A stretch of DNA of 64,000 nucleotides, from contig NZ_JAUZQD010000003.1 in NCBI RefSeq assembly GCF_030709675.1, forward strand, positions 124,001 through 188,000, written 5' to 3'. The stretch's first letter is position 1. The number at the start of each line of letters is the position of its first letter. The position numbers and the translations under genes were made by a program. Shown here in pieces: positions 26,261-35,149 of the stretch. Origin of the DNA: Symbioplanes lichenis. Its GTDB lineage: Bacteria; Actinomycetota; Actinomycetes; Mycobacteriales; Micromonosporaceae. The notes under the pieces are model-generated. The model ran no database searches. It had not been told where the DNA came from and was given only the letters and a program-made list of their open reading frames with translations.

Positions 26261-26835
26261 GTCAGGCGCATGGTGAGGGCGCGGCGGGTCAGGTCGGCGG
26301 TGTTGCCGGCGGTCAGCTTGCCCCGCAGCCGGGTCACGTAGGAGTGGACGGTCGCCTCCGAGACGCCCAGCAGGCGGGCCGTCTGGGCGTGGGTGAGCCC
26401 CTGCGCGATGAAGTCGAGGGTCTCGCGCTCGCGCCGGTTGAGCACCGTGCCGGGCGTGGCCGTCGCGTGCTCGGTGCGCAGCCGGGCGGACAGTCGCCGG
26501 CACAGGTAGCCACCGCCGGCGCGGGCCACCCGCAGCGCCATCCGCACCTCGGCCGTCTCCGCGGACGTGCTCACCACCGCGCGCACCCCGGCTCGCCATG
26601 CGGCCTGGACCTGCTCCGGGGCGGCGTCCGGGACCATCGCCACCGTGGCGAAGCGGCCGGCCAGCAGCCGCATCGCCGTGGGCGACTGGCCCACGAGCAC
26701 CACCACGTCGGGTGACCCGGTCACGGCCGCGGCCGAGTCAACCACCACGCAGGTCCTGACGTTGTCGAGCTCACCGGCCAGCTGACGCATGCCTCGCTGC
26801 GCCAGCGGATCGGCGACCACCGCCCACAGCTCCAT
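26236..26835 (-). CDS. LuxR-type transcriptional regulator with degenerate receiver domain
   Basis: 199 residues from ATG 26835, which has GGGAGG five bases upstream; an ORF extension to 26922 lacks such a site. The N-terminal ~120 residues resemble a receiver fold without a clear phospho-acceptor Asp context. The C-terminal helix-turn-helix (LNRRERETLDFIAQGLTHAQ...SEATVHSYV, about 135-190) is LuxR/GerE type. It is the downstream member of a tandem pair with the next gene and overlaps the XRE regulator convergently. Confidence 0.85.
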   Translation of the reverse strand: MELWAVVADPLAQRGMRQLAGELDNVRTCVVVDSAAAVTGSPDVVVLVGQSPTAMRLLAGRFATVAMVPDAAPEQVQAAWRAGVRAVVSTSAETAEVRMALRVARAGGGYLCRRLSARLRTEHATATPGTVLNRRERETLDFIAQGLTHAQTARLLGVSEATVHSYVTRLRGKLTAGNTADLTRRALTMRLTHPAPAPR

Positions 26836-26918
26836 GCCGGCCTCCCGTGCTTCCCCCGAGATCGAGTCAACCGCGCCGCGACCGGAGGCACGAGGCAACA
26901 TCACCGGCAAGACCGAAG

Positions 26919-27377
26919 TCACATCGGCAGATAACCCAGCTCCGCGGCCTTGCGGGTCAGCTCGGCCTTGTTGGCGGCGCCGAGCTTGCGGCGGAGCCTT
27001 TTCGCGTACGTGTTGACCGTCTCCTCCGTCACGCCCAGCTGGCGCGCCGTCTGCCGGTGGGTGAGCCCCGCCACGATGTAGCGCAACGTCTCCACCTCGC
27101 GCGGGCCCAGCCGCGGGGCCGGCGCGGCGGTCGCGTCCAGCCTGGACAAGATCGAAGGCGACAGGTACGAGCCCCCGGCCAGCACCGCCTCCCGCGCCGC
27201 CCCCAGCTCGTCGTCGCCGGCCACCACCGCCCGGGCCCCCGCCGCGACCAGGGCCAGTGGATCCGCCGTCACGCCCCGGGGCAGCACGACCACCGGCAGC
27301 GGCACCCGCGTGAGCAGCGTCTCGTCGGTGACCGGCCAGCGGAGAACGGTCAGCTCACCAGGCGTCTCTGCGGGCAT
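26919..27377 (-). CDS. Short LuxR-type transcriptional regulator
   Basis: 152 residues. The N-terminal half is a shortened receiver-like region (VVVLPRGVTADPLALVAAGARAVV); the C-terminal half is a GerE helix-turn-helix (LGPREVETLRYIVAGLTHRQTARQLGVTEETVNTY). It is clearly similar to the adjacent 199-residue regulator, so the two probably arose by duplication. It is divergent from the SARP-type gene at 27558 with a 180-base shared regulatory region. A role in controlling the injection locus is plausible by position only. Confidence 0.85.
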   Translation of the reverse strand: MPAETPGELTVLRWPVTDETLLTRVPLPVVVLPRGVTADPLALVAAGARAVVAGDDELGAAREAVLAGGSYLSPSILSRLDATAAPAPRLGPREVETLRYIVAGLTHRQTARQLGVTEETVNTYAKRLRRKLGAANKAELTRKAAELGYLPM

Positions 27378-27505
27378 GGGGCCTCCCTGCTGCCGACTAT
27401 GTCCCCGAACTGACGCCTACCATTGTCCCTCCCCGATCATCGACACTTGCCGGGCTGCCCTTCCGCGCCCGTTTTCTCCCCCCGGCGAACGGCTCCACCA
27501 GGGTT

Positions 27506-27544
27506 CCGCCGCGTCGAGCTCCACGACGGGCCCGCCGCATCGAG
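27506..27544 (+). promoter_or_regulatory. Direct repeat upstream of the SARP-type gene
   Basis: CCGCCGCGTCGAG (27506-27518) recurs as CCGCCGCATCGAG (27532-27544), 12 of 13 identical and 26 bases apart. It ends 13 bases before the ATG and could be an autoregulatory site, though GC-rich sequence makes chance repeats common. Confidence 0.3.
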
Positions 27545-27557
27545 AGGGAGAAGGACG

Positions 27558-28304
27558 ATGACGCTGCGCTGGTACTGCTTCGGCGGCTTCCGGGTCGAGG
27601 ACGACGGCCACGAGCTCGACCTCGCCGCCGTCCGCCCGCGCAGCCGCGCCCTGCTCCGCTATCTGGCCGCCGCCGGCGACCGGTCCGTGCACCGCGAGCA
27701 GATCATCGACACGCTGTGGCCGGACCTCGCCGAGTCCACCGCGGTCAACAGCCTCCACGTCGCCGTCTCCACCCTGCGCACCTTCCTCGAGCCGGGCGTC
27801 GCCCGAGGCGCGTCGCGTTACATCGTCCGCAGTGGGGAGTCCTACCGACTGGCCGTCGGCTCGCCGGACCAGAGCGACGTGACCGCCTTCACCGAGAACT
27901 ACCGCGCGGGCAAGCGAGCCGCCGCCGACGGTCGCACCGCCACGGCGACGGGACTGCTGCGCACCGCCCTGCAGCACTACGACGGCGACCTGCTGCCCGA
28001 GGACGGCCCGGCCACCTGGGTGGTCGCCGAGCGCGACCGCTACCGGGCCCAGGCCACCACCGCCGCCGGGCTGCTCGCCGGGCTGGAACTCGACCGCGGC
28101 CGCCCCGCCGCCGCAGCCACCGCCGCCCGGCGCGCCCTCGAACTCGACGGCCACGACGACGCCGGCTGGCGCCTCCTCATCGCCGCCCAGCAACGCGCCG
28201 GCGACCACGCGGCCGCCGCCCACTCCCGCCTGCGCTACGACCGCGTCCTCCGCGACCTCGACGTCGCCGCCGCCCGAGCCGCCCTCACCAGCCGCGCCGC
28301 CTGA
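27558..28304 (+). CDS. Short SARP-type regulator (winged helix plus BTAD)
   Basis: 248 residues from ATG 27558, preceded by AGGGAGAAGG. An OmpR-type winged helix (about 5-95, with HREQIIDTLWPD and the NSLHVAVSTLR segment) is followed by a bacterial transcriptional activator domain (about 100-240). It lacks the ATPase and TPR parts of AfsR, so it is a small SARP like ActII-ORF4. It abuts the 3' end of the injection-system operon on the opposite strand, making it a candidate regulator of that locus. Confidence 0.88.
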   Translation: MTLRWYCFGGFRVEDDGHELDLAAVRPRSRALLRYLAAAGDRSVHREQIIDTLWPDLAESTAVNSLHVAVSTLRTFLEPGVARGASRYIVRSGESYRLAVGSPDQSDVTAFTENYRAGKRAAADGRTATATGLLRTALQHYDGDLLPEDGPATWVVAERDRYRAQATTAAGLLAGLELDRGRPAAAATAARRALELDGHDDAGWRLLIAAQQRAGDHAAAAHSRLRYDRVLRDLDVAAARAALTSRAA

Positions 28305-28324
28305 CCCCGCCGCCCGGCCCGGCC

Positions 28325-28615
28325 TGCCCGCGACGGCCGCCTCGCTTGCCCGCGTGGCCCGGCGCAAGTTGCCCTCCACTCCCGCTCCGCTTGCCCGCCT
28401 GGTCCGGCCCGGCTTGCCCACGACGGCCACCCCGCCTGCCCGCATGGCCCAGCCCGGCTTGCCCTCGACGGTCACGCCGCTTGCCCGTGTGGTCCGGCTT
28501 GAGCTGCCCCCAACCGCCGCCGCGCTTGTTCGCGTGGTCCGGCTCGAGTTGCCCTCAACGGTCGCGCCGAATGCCCGCGCGGTCCGGCTCGAGTTGCCCT
28601 TGACGGCCGTCCGGC
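28325..28615. repeat. 45-bp tandem repeat array (six full copies plus a partial)
   Basis: Copies begin at 28325, 28370, 28415, 28460, 28505, 28550 and 28595, always exactly 45 bases apart with no indels but many substitutions. The array fills most of the 368-base gap between the SARP-type gene and the end of the injection operon. Read on the minus strand, in the frame opened by a GTG overlapping the zinc-ribbon stop (28676), each unit encodes a 15-residue repeat such as EGNSSRTTRTSAAAV. No intervening unique spacers exist, so it is not a CRISPR array. Confidence 0.8.
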
Positions 28616-28672
28616 GTGACCGCGGGGCTCGGCGCGGGCGCGTCCGGGTTCCGATGGCCTCCTCCACGGGCG

Positions 28673-30034
28673 TCACGGTCGGCGGAACACCTCGATCTCG
28701 GCCACGGCCGGCGCCCGGCCCTTGCCCAGCGCGTAGCCGGAGACGATCGTCACGCGCAGCCGCTTCGTGCCGCCCGCGGTGAAGACGAACGTCTGCGGCC
28801 CGGCCCGGTCGGCGAGCAGCACCTGCTTGTCTTTGCGCACCCCTTCCGCGGTCCACGCCGACAATTGGACGGCGGCCGGGCGACCCTGCTTCAAATAGTC
28901 GTCCTGCTCCGGCGACACGCCGCCACTGATGATGACGTTGAGGATGCGGATCGGCTGGTCGTAGGTCAGCTCCACCCATTGTCCGGCGCCCTTGCCGAGC
29001 GCCGGCGACCAGAAGCGGTTGTTCAGTCCGTCGGAAACCAGCTCCGGCTCGTGTCCCTTCGCGGAGCTCGACGCGGCCACCCCGTCCGGCGTGGTCAGCA
29101 CGGGTTTGGCGAGCCGGTCGCGGACGGCGTCGACCCCGCGTGGACCGTAGGTGATCGCCGCCCACGCCGCCGCCGCGGCCAGCGCCATGATCAGGAGCAT
29201 CGCGAGCAGCCGCCGCAGCCACGACCAGCGCCGCGGCCACCGAACCGTGAACCGCCGCCGCGCCCGAGCCGCCGGCGCCGCCGCGACCAGTGAGTTGCCG
29301 CACTGCCGGCAGAATGAGCGCCCGGCCGGGTTCGCGGTGCCGCACACCGGGCAGACGACCTGCCCGCCGCTGTCACTGTCGGTGAACTCCCGGAGCACCG
29401 GCCGCGGCGCCACCGGCTTTCCCGGCTGGACTGCTCCGGGCTGGTCGTCGCCGGGCGCCCTCTCCGGGGCTGGCGGTTCGGTACGCACAGTGGCCCGCAC
29501 GTGCGCCTCCGACACCGGCACCACGAGCGCTGCGGCCCGATTCGCCCGATCGGGCGCCGCCACGGGCACCGGCGCGTCGTCCGAAGCCGCATCCGCACCG
29601 CTGTCCGGAAGCGAGGAGGCCGGCGGCGCGGAGGCCGATGGTGCGGAAGCCGATGGCGCGGAGGCCGATGGCGCGGAGGCCGGCGGCGCGGAAGCCGATG
29701 GCGCGGACGGGGGAGAGGCGGAAGCAGAAGGCACAGCAACCGGCGGCACGGAGAAAGGCGACGCCCCGGCCGGAGCCACAGGCGGCGACGCGGAAGACAG
29801 CGAAGCGGAAGGCGAAGAAGACGGGGGCGACGCCGCAGAAGACGACGGCGCAACGACCGGAGGCGCGGACGGCAAGGCCGCGGGAGGCAAAGTGGCGGCA
29901 GGCGAAGGCGCGGGAGACGAAGAAGCGGCAGGCGAGGGCGACGCCTCATCACCCCAGTCCAGATAAGCCCCGCAAACCCCGCAGAACGCATCCCCCGGCG
30001 TCACCGGCGAACCACAGTTGTCGCACAGTGTCAT
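28673..30034 (-). CDS. Zinc-ribbon, membrane-anchored protein with discoidin-like C-terminal domain (eCIS-associated)
   Basis: 453 residues. The N-terminus is a zinc ribbon (CDNCG...FCGVCG, about 4-21), followed by about 200 residues of Pro/Ser/Ala low complexity, a second zinc ribbon (CPVCG...FCRQCG, about 235-258), one membrane segment (about 275-297), and an external domain (about 310-453) resembling a discoidin/F5-8C or NADase-type glycan-binding fold. Similar proteins sit at the ends of actinobacterial injection loci. It may tether or sense the injection machinery at the membrane. The ATG overlaps the tail protein I stop (ATGA). Confidence 0.82.
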   Translation of the reverse strand: MTLCDNCGSPVTPGDAFCGVCGAYLDWGDEASPSPAASSSPAPSPAATLPPAALPSAPPVVAPSSSAASPPSSSPSASLSSASPPVAPAGASPFSVPPVAVPSASASPPSAPSASAPPASAPSASAPSASAPSASAPPASSLPDSGADAASDDAPVPVAAPDRANRAAALVVPVSEAHVRATVRTEPPAPERAPGDDQPGAVQPGKPVAPRPVLREFTDSDSGGQVVCPVCGTANPAGRSFCRQCGNSLVAAAPAARARRRFTVRWPRRWSWLRRLLAMLLIMALAAAAAWAAITYGPRGVDAVRDRLAKPVLTTPDGVAASSSAKGHEPELVSDGLNNRFWSPALGKGAGQWVELTYDQPIRILNVIISGGVSPEQDDYLKQGRPAAVQLSAWTAEGVRKDKQVLLADRAGPQTFVFTAGGTKRLRVTIVSGYALGKGRAPAVAEIEVFRRP

Positions 30035-30612
30035 CGGCCGGCCACCTCAACGGTGCAGGGCACGTGCGCCGGCCGGTTCGCCTCGACGAACTCGCGGACC
30101 CGGTCGGCGAGACCCGGCGTGACATCGGCGCTCGGGATGCGTACCCGCAGATGGGCGTCCGGACGACCGGGCAGGCGGCCGCCCGGCGTGGCCGACCACG
30201 ACGTGCCTCCGCTCTCCTCGATCTCGGCCTCGACGCCGAACGTGTCGCGCAGCGCCGCCCGCAGCCCCGGCACCGTGCCCCGGATCCGATGCCCGGCCAC
30301 CGCGTTGACGACCGCGTGCCGGCGCTGGGCAGCGGGCCAGTCCCGACCGGCGGCGGCGCCGACCCACTCGCCCAGCCAGTCGACGAAGTCGTCCGGGGCG
30401 ACCGACGGCGTGAAATAGGCCCACAGGTTGTCCAGCGTGGCGTGCACCGGCGCGAGCACGGTGTCGAAGCCCTCGGTGAGCCGCTGGGCCAGGTCGTCGG
30501 CGGCATAGACGGCGGGCAGGCGGCGGCCGAGCGGGTCGGGAGTGCTCAGACCGGGGACAGCGGCGCGGCGGCCGGCGACCTCGGCGACGGGGGCGGGGAG
30601 CGGGGTGGTCAT
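30031..30612 (-). CDS. Phage tail protein I-like baseplate protein
   Basis: 193 residues. The segment LGRRLPAVYAADDLAQRLTEGFDTVLAPVHATLDN and the later HRIRGTVPGLRAAL stretch are typical of the phage tail protein domain family related to P2 gpI, which sits at the baseplate periphery. It is translationally coupled (ATGA) both to baseplate J upstream and to the zinc-ribbon protein downstream. In cytoplasmic actinobacterial systems this is usually the last structural gene of the baseplate set. Confidence 0.85.
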   Translation of the reverse strand: MTTPLPAPVAEVAGRRAAVPGLSTPDPLGRRLPAVYAADDLAQRLTEGFDTVLAPVHATLDNLWAYFTPSVAPDDFVDWLGEWVGAAAGRDWPAAQRRHAVVNAVAGHRIRGTVPGLRAALRDTFGVEAEIEESGGTSWSATPGGRLPGRPDAHLRVRIPSADVTPGLADRVREFVEANRPAHVPCTVEVAGR

Positions 30613-32558
30613 CGTTCCTCCACGCGGACCTGGTGCTGGTGGGAGAAGACGAGGGCGTGCCGGTCGAGGTCGAGCCGGCTGACCTCGTCGCCGCGGCGGC
30701 CGGTGAGCGGGTCGGCGGGGAACATGCGGACCTCGTCGACGACCTCGACGCCGGGCAGCCGCTGCAGGACGCCGAAGACCTCGCCGGCGTGGACCGGGCG
30801 GCCGAAGGGCCAGCCCCGGCCGTCGGGGCCGCCGCGCAGCGGATCGAGATAGGCATAGAGGGCGGCCTCGGCCTGGGCGCGCAGCCGCACGGCCGAGGTG
30901 TCGGGGCGCGCCCGCAGCCGGGCGACGACCGTGACGCCCTGATAGAACGGCGGCTCGACGACCAGCCGGGCGCCGATCGGGCGGCGTTCGTCGAGGTGGG
31001 CGGCGATGGTGGCGAGCATCTCGTCGCTCGGGACCAGGTCCTCGAAGGGGATGCGCCCGGTCTCGTCCGGCGCCACGGCCGGCACGACCAGCAGCCGTAC
31101 GCCACCCGCGTCGCTGCCGTCCCCCGCGGGCAGCGCGCGCACCCGGGCGGCACCGGGGGCGGCCTGCCGTGCGAGCAGCTCGTAGTCGGCGGCGGTCACG
31201 GCCCGGTCCTGGGCGCGCAGCTGCACCGGCCCGCGCAGGCGCGCCTCCGCGACGGTCTCACCGTCGACACCGCCGGCCGCGGGTCCGCGATTCTCGACCA
31301 CACTCACGTACGGGATGGAGCTGCGCAGCACCGACAACGCGCGCCGGGCCACGTTGCCGCCACGCCCGCCCCCGCTGCGATACTGGCGCACGCGCACCCG
31401 CGAGCCGGCTGCGGGCACGGCCCCGTACTGATGCAGTGTGCCGTCGGCCTGCCGCACCGCCGGGCCGAGCGTGATCTCGCCGCTGGTGCGCTCGACCATG
31501 AAGTGCCGGTCGGTCGGCTCGGAGCGGCCGAAGCCGTCCACCTCGGACCACGGCACCCACCCGTCCCCGCTCGCGACCTCGACGAGCAGCGGCACGGTGT
31601 CGGCCACGATGGGCGGACGAGCAACGACAAACCGCTGCCCGGGTACGCCCTCCGCCTCGCCGATCAGCTCCCCGGTGATCGTCTCGGCGTGCACGGCGGC
31701 GACCGTCCCGCCGATCGTCGACACGACCAGCGACCGTACGGTCGGCGACTGCGCGTAGAACGGCTGCCCGGCCTGCGCCTCCACCAGCCGTAGCCGCAGC
31801 CACGCCGCCTGCTGACCGCCCTGCACCGAACTCGCGTGGCCCCCGGGCACGTGCAGCACCACGTCGCCGGGCCGGTTGAGCCCGCCCGTCTCGTCCCGGT
31901 CGACCTCGCACGTGGTCCAGCCGTCGCCGGTCCAGGCCTCCCACACGATCGGCGGCTGCCGCGGGTCGACGCCGACACCCTCGACGCGGCTGTCCAGCTC
32001 GAGCAGCACCGCGCAGTGCGGGACGGGCGCCGACAGCCCGACGAGCAGGCTGTCGCCCACGGCCGGCGTCTCCTGGAACACCGCCGTGTCCCGGCCCTCG
32101 GCCACCGGGTCCAGCAGGTCCGCCGGGGCGCCCGCGCTCGGGTGGCGGCGCAGCCGGGTCAGCTCGCCGGGCACGATCGCCAGGTCGGTGACGGTGGTGA
32201 AGACCACGCCCTCGTCGGTGACCGTACGCTCGGTGGACACCTCGGTGCCGGCCGGGATGACGACCGGGTTCTCCTGGGCGCCCGACAGCCAGAAGGTCAC
32301 GTCGCCGCGGGCCGGCGCGGGCGGGAAGAGCGTGACGCCGATCAGGTCCAGGAACGCCAGGTAGTTCTTGTCGGGCACCCTGTTCAGCCGGTAGAGCAGC
32401 TGGTCGGTCATGTGCGCGAACGCCTCGATCAGCGTGACGCCGGGGTCGGAGACGTTGTGGTCGCTCCACTCCGGCGCGCGCTGCTGGATGAAACGCTTGG
32501 CCTCGTCGACCAGCTGCTGGAAGCGCCGGTCGTCGAGATGGGGTGCGGGCAGCGGCAT
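30609..32558 (-). CDS. Baseplate J-like wedge protein (Cis11-like)
   Basis: 649 residues. The N-terminus (FQQLVDEAKRFIQQRAPEW then HNVSDPGVTLIEAFAHMTDQLLYRLN) is the typical start of large gp6/J-like proteins of contractile injection systems, and the central and C-terminal parts carry the J-like folds. It forms the baseplate wedge that links sheath and spike. Start overlaps the gp25 stop (TGATG) and its own end overlaps tail protein I (ATGA). Confidence 0.92.
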   Translation of the reverse strand: MPLPAPHLDDRRFQQLVDEAKRFIQQRAPEWSDHNVSDPGVTLIEAFAHMTDQLLYRLNRVPDKNYLAFLDLIGVTLFPPAPARGDVTFWLSGAQENPVVIPAGTEVSTERTVTDEGVVFTTVTDLAIVPGELTRLRRHPSAGAPADLLDPVAEGRDTAVFQETPAVGDSLLVGLSAPVPHCAVLLELDSRVEGVGVDPRQPPIVWEAWTGDGWTTCEVDRDETGGLNRPGDVVLHVPGGHASSVQGGQQAAWLRLRLVEAQAGQPFYAQSPTVRSLVVSTIGGTVAAVHAETITGELIGEAEGVPGQRFVVARPPIVADTVPLLVEVASGDGWVPWSEVDGFGRSEPTDRHFMVERTSGEITLGPAVRQADGTLHQYGAVPAAGSRVRVRQYRSGGGRGGNVARRALSVLRSSIPYVSVVENRGPAAGGVDGETVAEARLRGPVQLRAQDRAVTAADYELLARQAAPGAARVRALPAGDGSDAGGVRLLVVPAVAPDETGRIPFEDLVPSDEMLATIAAHLDERRPIGARLVVEPPFYQGVTVVARLRARPDTSAVRLRAQAEAALYAYLDPLRGGPDGRGWPFGRPVHAGEVFGVLQRLPGVEVVDEVRMFPADPLTGRRGDEVSRLDLDRHALVFSHQHQVRVEER

Positions 32559-32980
32559 CAGGCGGCGCTTTCCTGGGCGGCGTCGTCGTGCGACGGGATG
32601 ACGTAGAACGGGAAGACGAGGTTGCGCGGGTCGTTGGTGCCGCGGATGGCGTAGCGCACGTCGATGTAGAGCACCCCGGTGTCCTCGTCGTCGAAGCCGA
32701 CCACGACATCGGTGACGTCGATCCGCGGCTCCCAGCGGTCCAGGGCGCGGCGCACCTCGAAGGCGATGCGCCCGGCCGTGTTCTCGTCGGCCGGCGCGAA
32801 GACGTAGTCGTGCACCCCGCAGCCGAACTCCGGGCGCATCGGGCGTTCGCCCGGCGCGGTGGCCAGGATCAGCCGGATGGCCTCGGCGATCTCCTTCTCC
32901 CGGCTGACCAGGGCGATGCCGCCGGTCGCGTCGACCCGCAGCGGGAACGCCCAGCCGTTGCCGATGAACTGCTCCGCCAT
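32558..32980 (-). CDS. gp25-like baseplate wedge protein (Cis9-like)
   Basis: 140 residues with the gp25/IraD fold signature: GWAFPLRVD, EIAEAIRLILATAPGERPMRPEFGCG and a C-terminal IDVRYAIRGTND strand. This protein joins the sheath to the baseplate and nucleates sheath assembly. It begins one base after the PAAR stop and its stop overlaps the start of baseplate J. Confidence 0.95.
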   Translation of the reverse strand: MAEQFIGNGWAFPLRVDATGGIALVSREKEIAEAIRLILATAPGERPMRPEFGCGVHDYVFAPADENTAGRIAFEVRRALDRWEPRIDVTDVVVGFDDEDTGVLYIDVRYAIRGTNDPRNLVFPFYVIPSHDDAAQESAA

Positions 32981-32981
32981 C

Positions 32982-33371
32982 TCAGCCCCCGATCAGCACT
33001 TTGCGCGGGAGGGCGGCGTCGGCCGGCGACGGCACGATGACGGCCAGGCAGGTCGCCTTGTCGCCCATCCGGGCGGCCGGGAAGCCGCCGATCAGGACCT
33101 GGCCCCCGATCCGCGGCGGCACCGGCGGCAGCAGCGGGTTCGGCTGGATCGCCGCGCCGTCGATCGCGCAGGTCACCAGCGTGCCGGTCACGGCGGCGGG
33201 GCGGCCGTTGATGCGTACGGTGCTGATCCCCAGCGTCGGATTGCGCGTCGGCACGGGCGGCGCGGCGATCATGGCCAGCGCGGGCGGCGTGCCGACGGTG
33301 CCGGTGGGCATGAGCGGGTTGGCGGTCTGGCTGATCGGGTCGCCGATCTTGGCGGCGGGCAGGTGCGGCAT
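32982..33371 (-). CDS. PAAR-like spike tip protein (Cis10-like)
   Basis: 129 residues from ATG 33371, eleven bases after the VgrG stop. It has glycine/proline turns and repeated short beta-hairpins (PAAKIGDPISQ, VLIGGFPAARMGDKATC, VLIGG at the C-terminus) characteristic of PAAR/DUF4280-type tips that cap the VgrG trimer and bind a metal. Longer reading frames upstream run through the VgrG gene and are artefacts. Confidence 0.9.
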   Translation of the reverse strand: MPHLPAAKIGDPISQTANPLMPTGTVGTPPALAMIAAPPVPTRNPTLGISTVRINGRPAAVTGTLVTCAIDGAAIQPNPLLPPVPPRIGGQVLIGGFPAARMGDKATCLAVIVPSPADAALPRKVLIGG

Positions 33372-33382
33372 GGGTCGGCTCC

Positions 33383-35149
33383 TCAGTTCAGCTTCACGAT
33401 CGGCGCGTGGATGTCCACGTCGACGCGACCCTCGATCTCGACCTGCGGCGCGCTCAATCTCAGCTTGCGGCCGGCCTGCAGGTTGATGTCGCGCCCCCGG
33501 ATCTCGACGTCGGCCATCGCCTCGATCTCGATGTCGCCCTTGCTGTCCACGACGATCTTTTCCCGGAACCGGTCGAGAAAGATGAACAGCCGGTCCTTCT
33601 CGGTGGCCAGGCGGATGCCCTGCGGCTTGAGCCGGAAGTCGAGCAGCTCGATGCGGTCGTTGCTGCGCGAGGCGATCGACCTGCGGTTCACCTTGCCGGT
33701 CGTGCGGTCGATCAGGTCGCCCTCGTGGTCCCGCGACGGATTGTCCTTGCCGTTGTAGAGACCCCCGATGACGTACGGGCGGTCGAGCAGCCCCTGCTCG
33801 AAGCCGACCAGCACCTCGTCGTTGATCTCGGGCACGAAGACGCCGCCCCCGCCGGCGCCACCGAGCTGCACCGTGCGGACCCAGTCGGTCTGGTACTCGT
33901 TGTCGTCGGTCAGCCAGGGGAACCGCAACCGGACCCAGCCCTGGTTCTTGCGGTTCCGCGACCGGCCGCGCGACCGCGGATCGGCGTCGACCTTGGTGTC
34001 CGTGACGATGCCGATCGCCATCCCGGGCACGCGCACCGGGCGCACCGGCGCCGAGGTGCCGCCCGCCAGCCCGTACATCGTGCGGTCCTGCCGGCCGCTC
34101 ACCGTGACCCACGTCTCGTACGGCTCGGCCTGCTGGAAGACGTGCCGGCTGGAGGTGATCGTGTACTTGCCGTCGAAGTCGGGCCCCAGCTTCTGCAGCG
34201 ACATCGCCACCCCGGCCCGCAGCTCCGGCCGCCCGCGCACCCCGACCTCCAGCTCGGCCAGCGCCGCCGTCACGTCCGCGGCGACGGCGTTCGCCACGGT
34301 GCGGGTCTCGGCGTCGGTCTCGTAGGGCACGTCGGTGATGTTGAGCCCGGCGGTGCTACGGAACGGCGCGATCGCCGTCGCGGGCTTCATCCTGATGTCG
34401 AGCTCGGCGCTCGGTGCGGTCCTGACCTCGGTCTTGACTGCCTTCTTGCGTACGGGATCCCAGCCGCGCACGGTCACGCGCGGCACCTGCCCCACCGACG
34501 TCACGGTCGACCGTACGGCCAGGACGTTCTTCTGGATGTCGACGACCTTGGGGCTCTGCTCGGGCGTCAGCCCCGCACCCGGTCCCGTGGAGGCGCGTTC
34601 GCTTTTGCGGAAGAAGAACTTCCCGTCGACCATCACGGCCTCGGCCTCGTTGTCGACGGCCAGCATCTTGAGAAACTCCCAGTCGCTGACGTTCGGCTGC
34701 GTGATCATGTCGTACGACCGGCTGAACGAGTCGATCTTCCCGACCGGCACCCCCGCCGAGCTCACCAGGTCCCGCGCGATCACCGACGCCGTCTGCTTCA
34801 CGAAGCTGCGCACCCGCTGGCCCCGCATCAGCCGGTGCGACAGGTCCAGCGCCCGCACCACCGCGAACGACCCGTGCCCGTCGAACTGCGTCTCCATCGT
34901 GACGACCTCGCCGGCGAACAGGTCGACCGCGGCGAGCTGGGCCGGCTTGACCTTGAGGTCGACCTTGCTGCCGATCGTCACCCCGGTCTCGGTGAAGAAC
35001 TTGTGGTCAGGATCGCGGAACCGCAGCTCGGCCACGGCCGCCAGATTGCTGCTGTCCTCCACGACCGTCTCGACCATGGCCGCGTTCCACTTGGCCTCCA
35101 GCGGTCCGGGGAAGCGGATGACCAGGTTGTAGATGTGCTCGGTGCTCAC
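33383..35149 (-). CDS. VgrG-like spike protein (Cis8-like)
   Basis: 588 residues from a GTG at 35149 with GAGGAGGG upstream. The N-terminal gp27-like part (to about 370) contains the PNVSDWEFLKMLAVDNEAE segment; a gp5 OB-fold follows (GIVTDTKVDADPRSRGR...VRLRFPWL...TDWVRTVQLGGAGGG) and the C-terminal ~90 residues form a beta-helix needle (IEIEAMADVEIRG). It forms the trimeric spike that, with PAAR, punctures the target membrane. Its start overlaps the stop of a 22-codon ORF (GTGA). Confidence 0.94.
   Translation of the reverse strand: MSTEHIYNLVIRFPGPLEAKWNAAMVETVVEDSSNLAAVAELRFRDPDHKFFTETGVTIGSKVDLKVKPAQLAAVDLFAGEVVTMETQFDGHGSFAVVRALDLSHRLMRGQRVRSFVKQTASVIARDLVSSAGVPVGKIDSFSRSYDMITQPNVSDWEFLKMLAVDNEAEAVMVDGKFFFRKSERASTGPGAGLTPEQSPKVVDIQKNVLAVRSTVTSVGQVPRVTVRGWDPVRKKAVKTEVRTAPSAELDIRMKPATAIAPFRSTAGLNITDVPYETDAETRTVANAVAADVTAALAELEVGVRGRPELRAGVAMSLQKLGPDFDGKYTITSSRHVFQQAEPYETWVTVSGRQDRTMYGLAGGTSAPVRPVRVPGMAIGIVTDTKVDADPRSRGRSRNRKNQGWVRLRFPWLTDDNEYQTDWVRTVQLGGAGGGGVFVPEINDEVLVGFEQGLLDRPYVIGGLYNGKDNPSRDHEGDLIDRTTGKVNRRSIASRSNDRIELLDFRLKPQGIRLATEKDRLFIFLDRFREKIVVDSKGDIEIEAMADVEIRGRDINLQAGRKLRLSAPQVEIEGRVDVDIHAPIVKLN

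Noticed and set aside
28325..28615. Regular 45-base repeat spacing suggestive of a CRISPR array
   Set aside because: The repeats are contiguous with no unique spacers and diverge along their full length; no cas genes are near. It is a tandem repeat.
32982..34112. Long N-terminal extension of the PAAR protein
   Set aside because: The extension is an out-of-frame reading of VgrG; ATG 33371 gives a protein of normal PAAR length.
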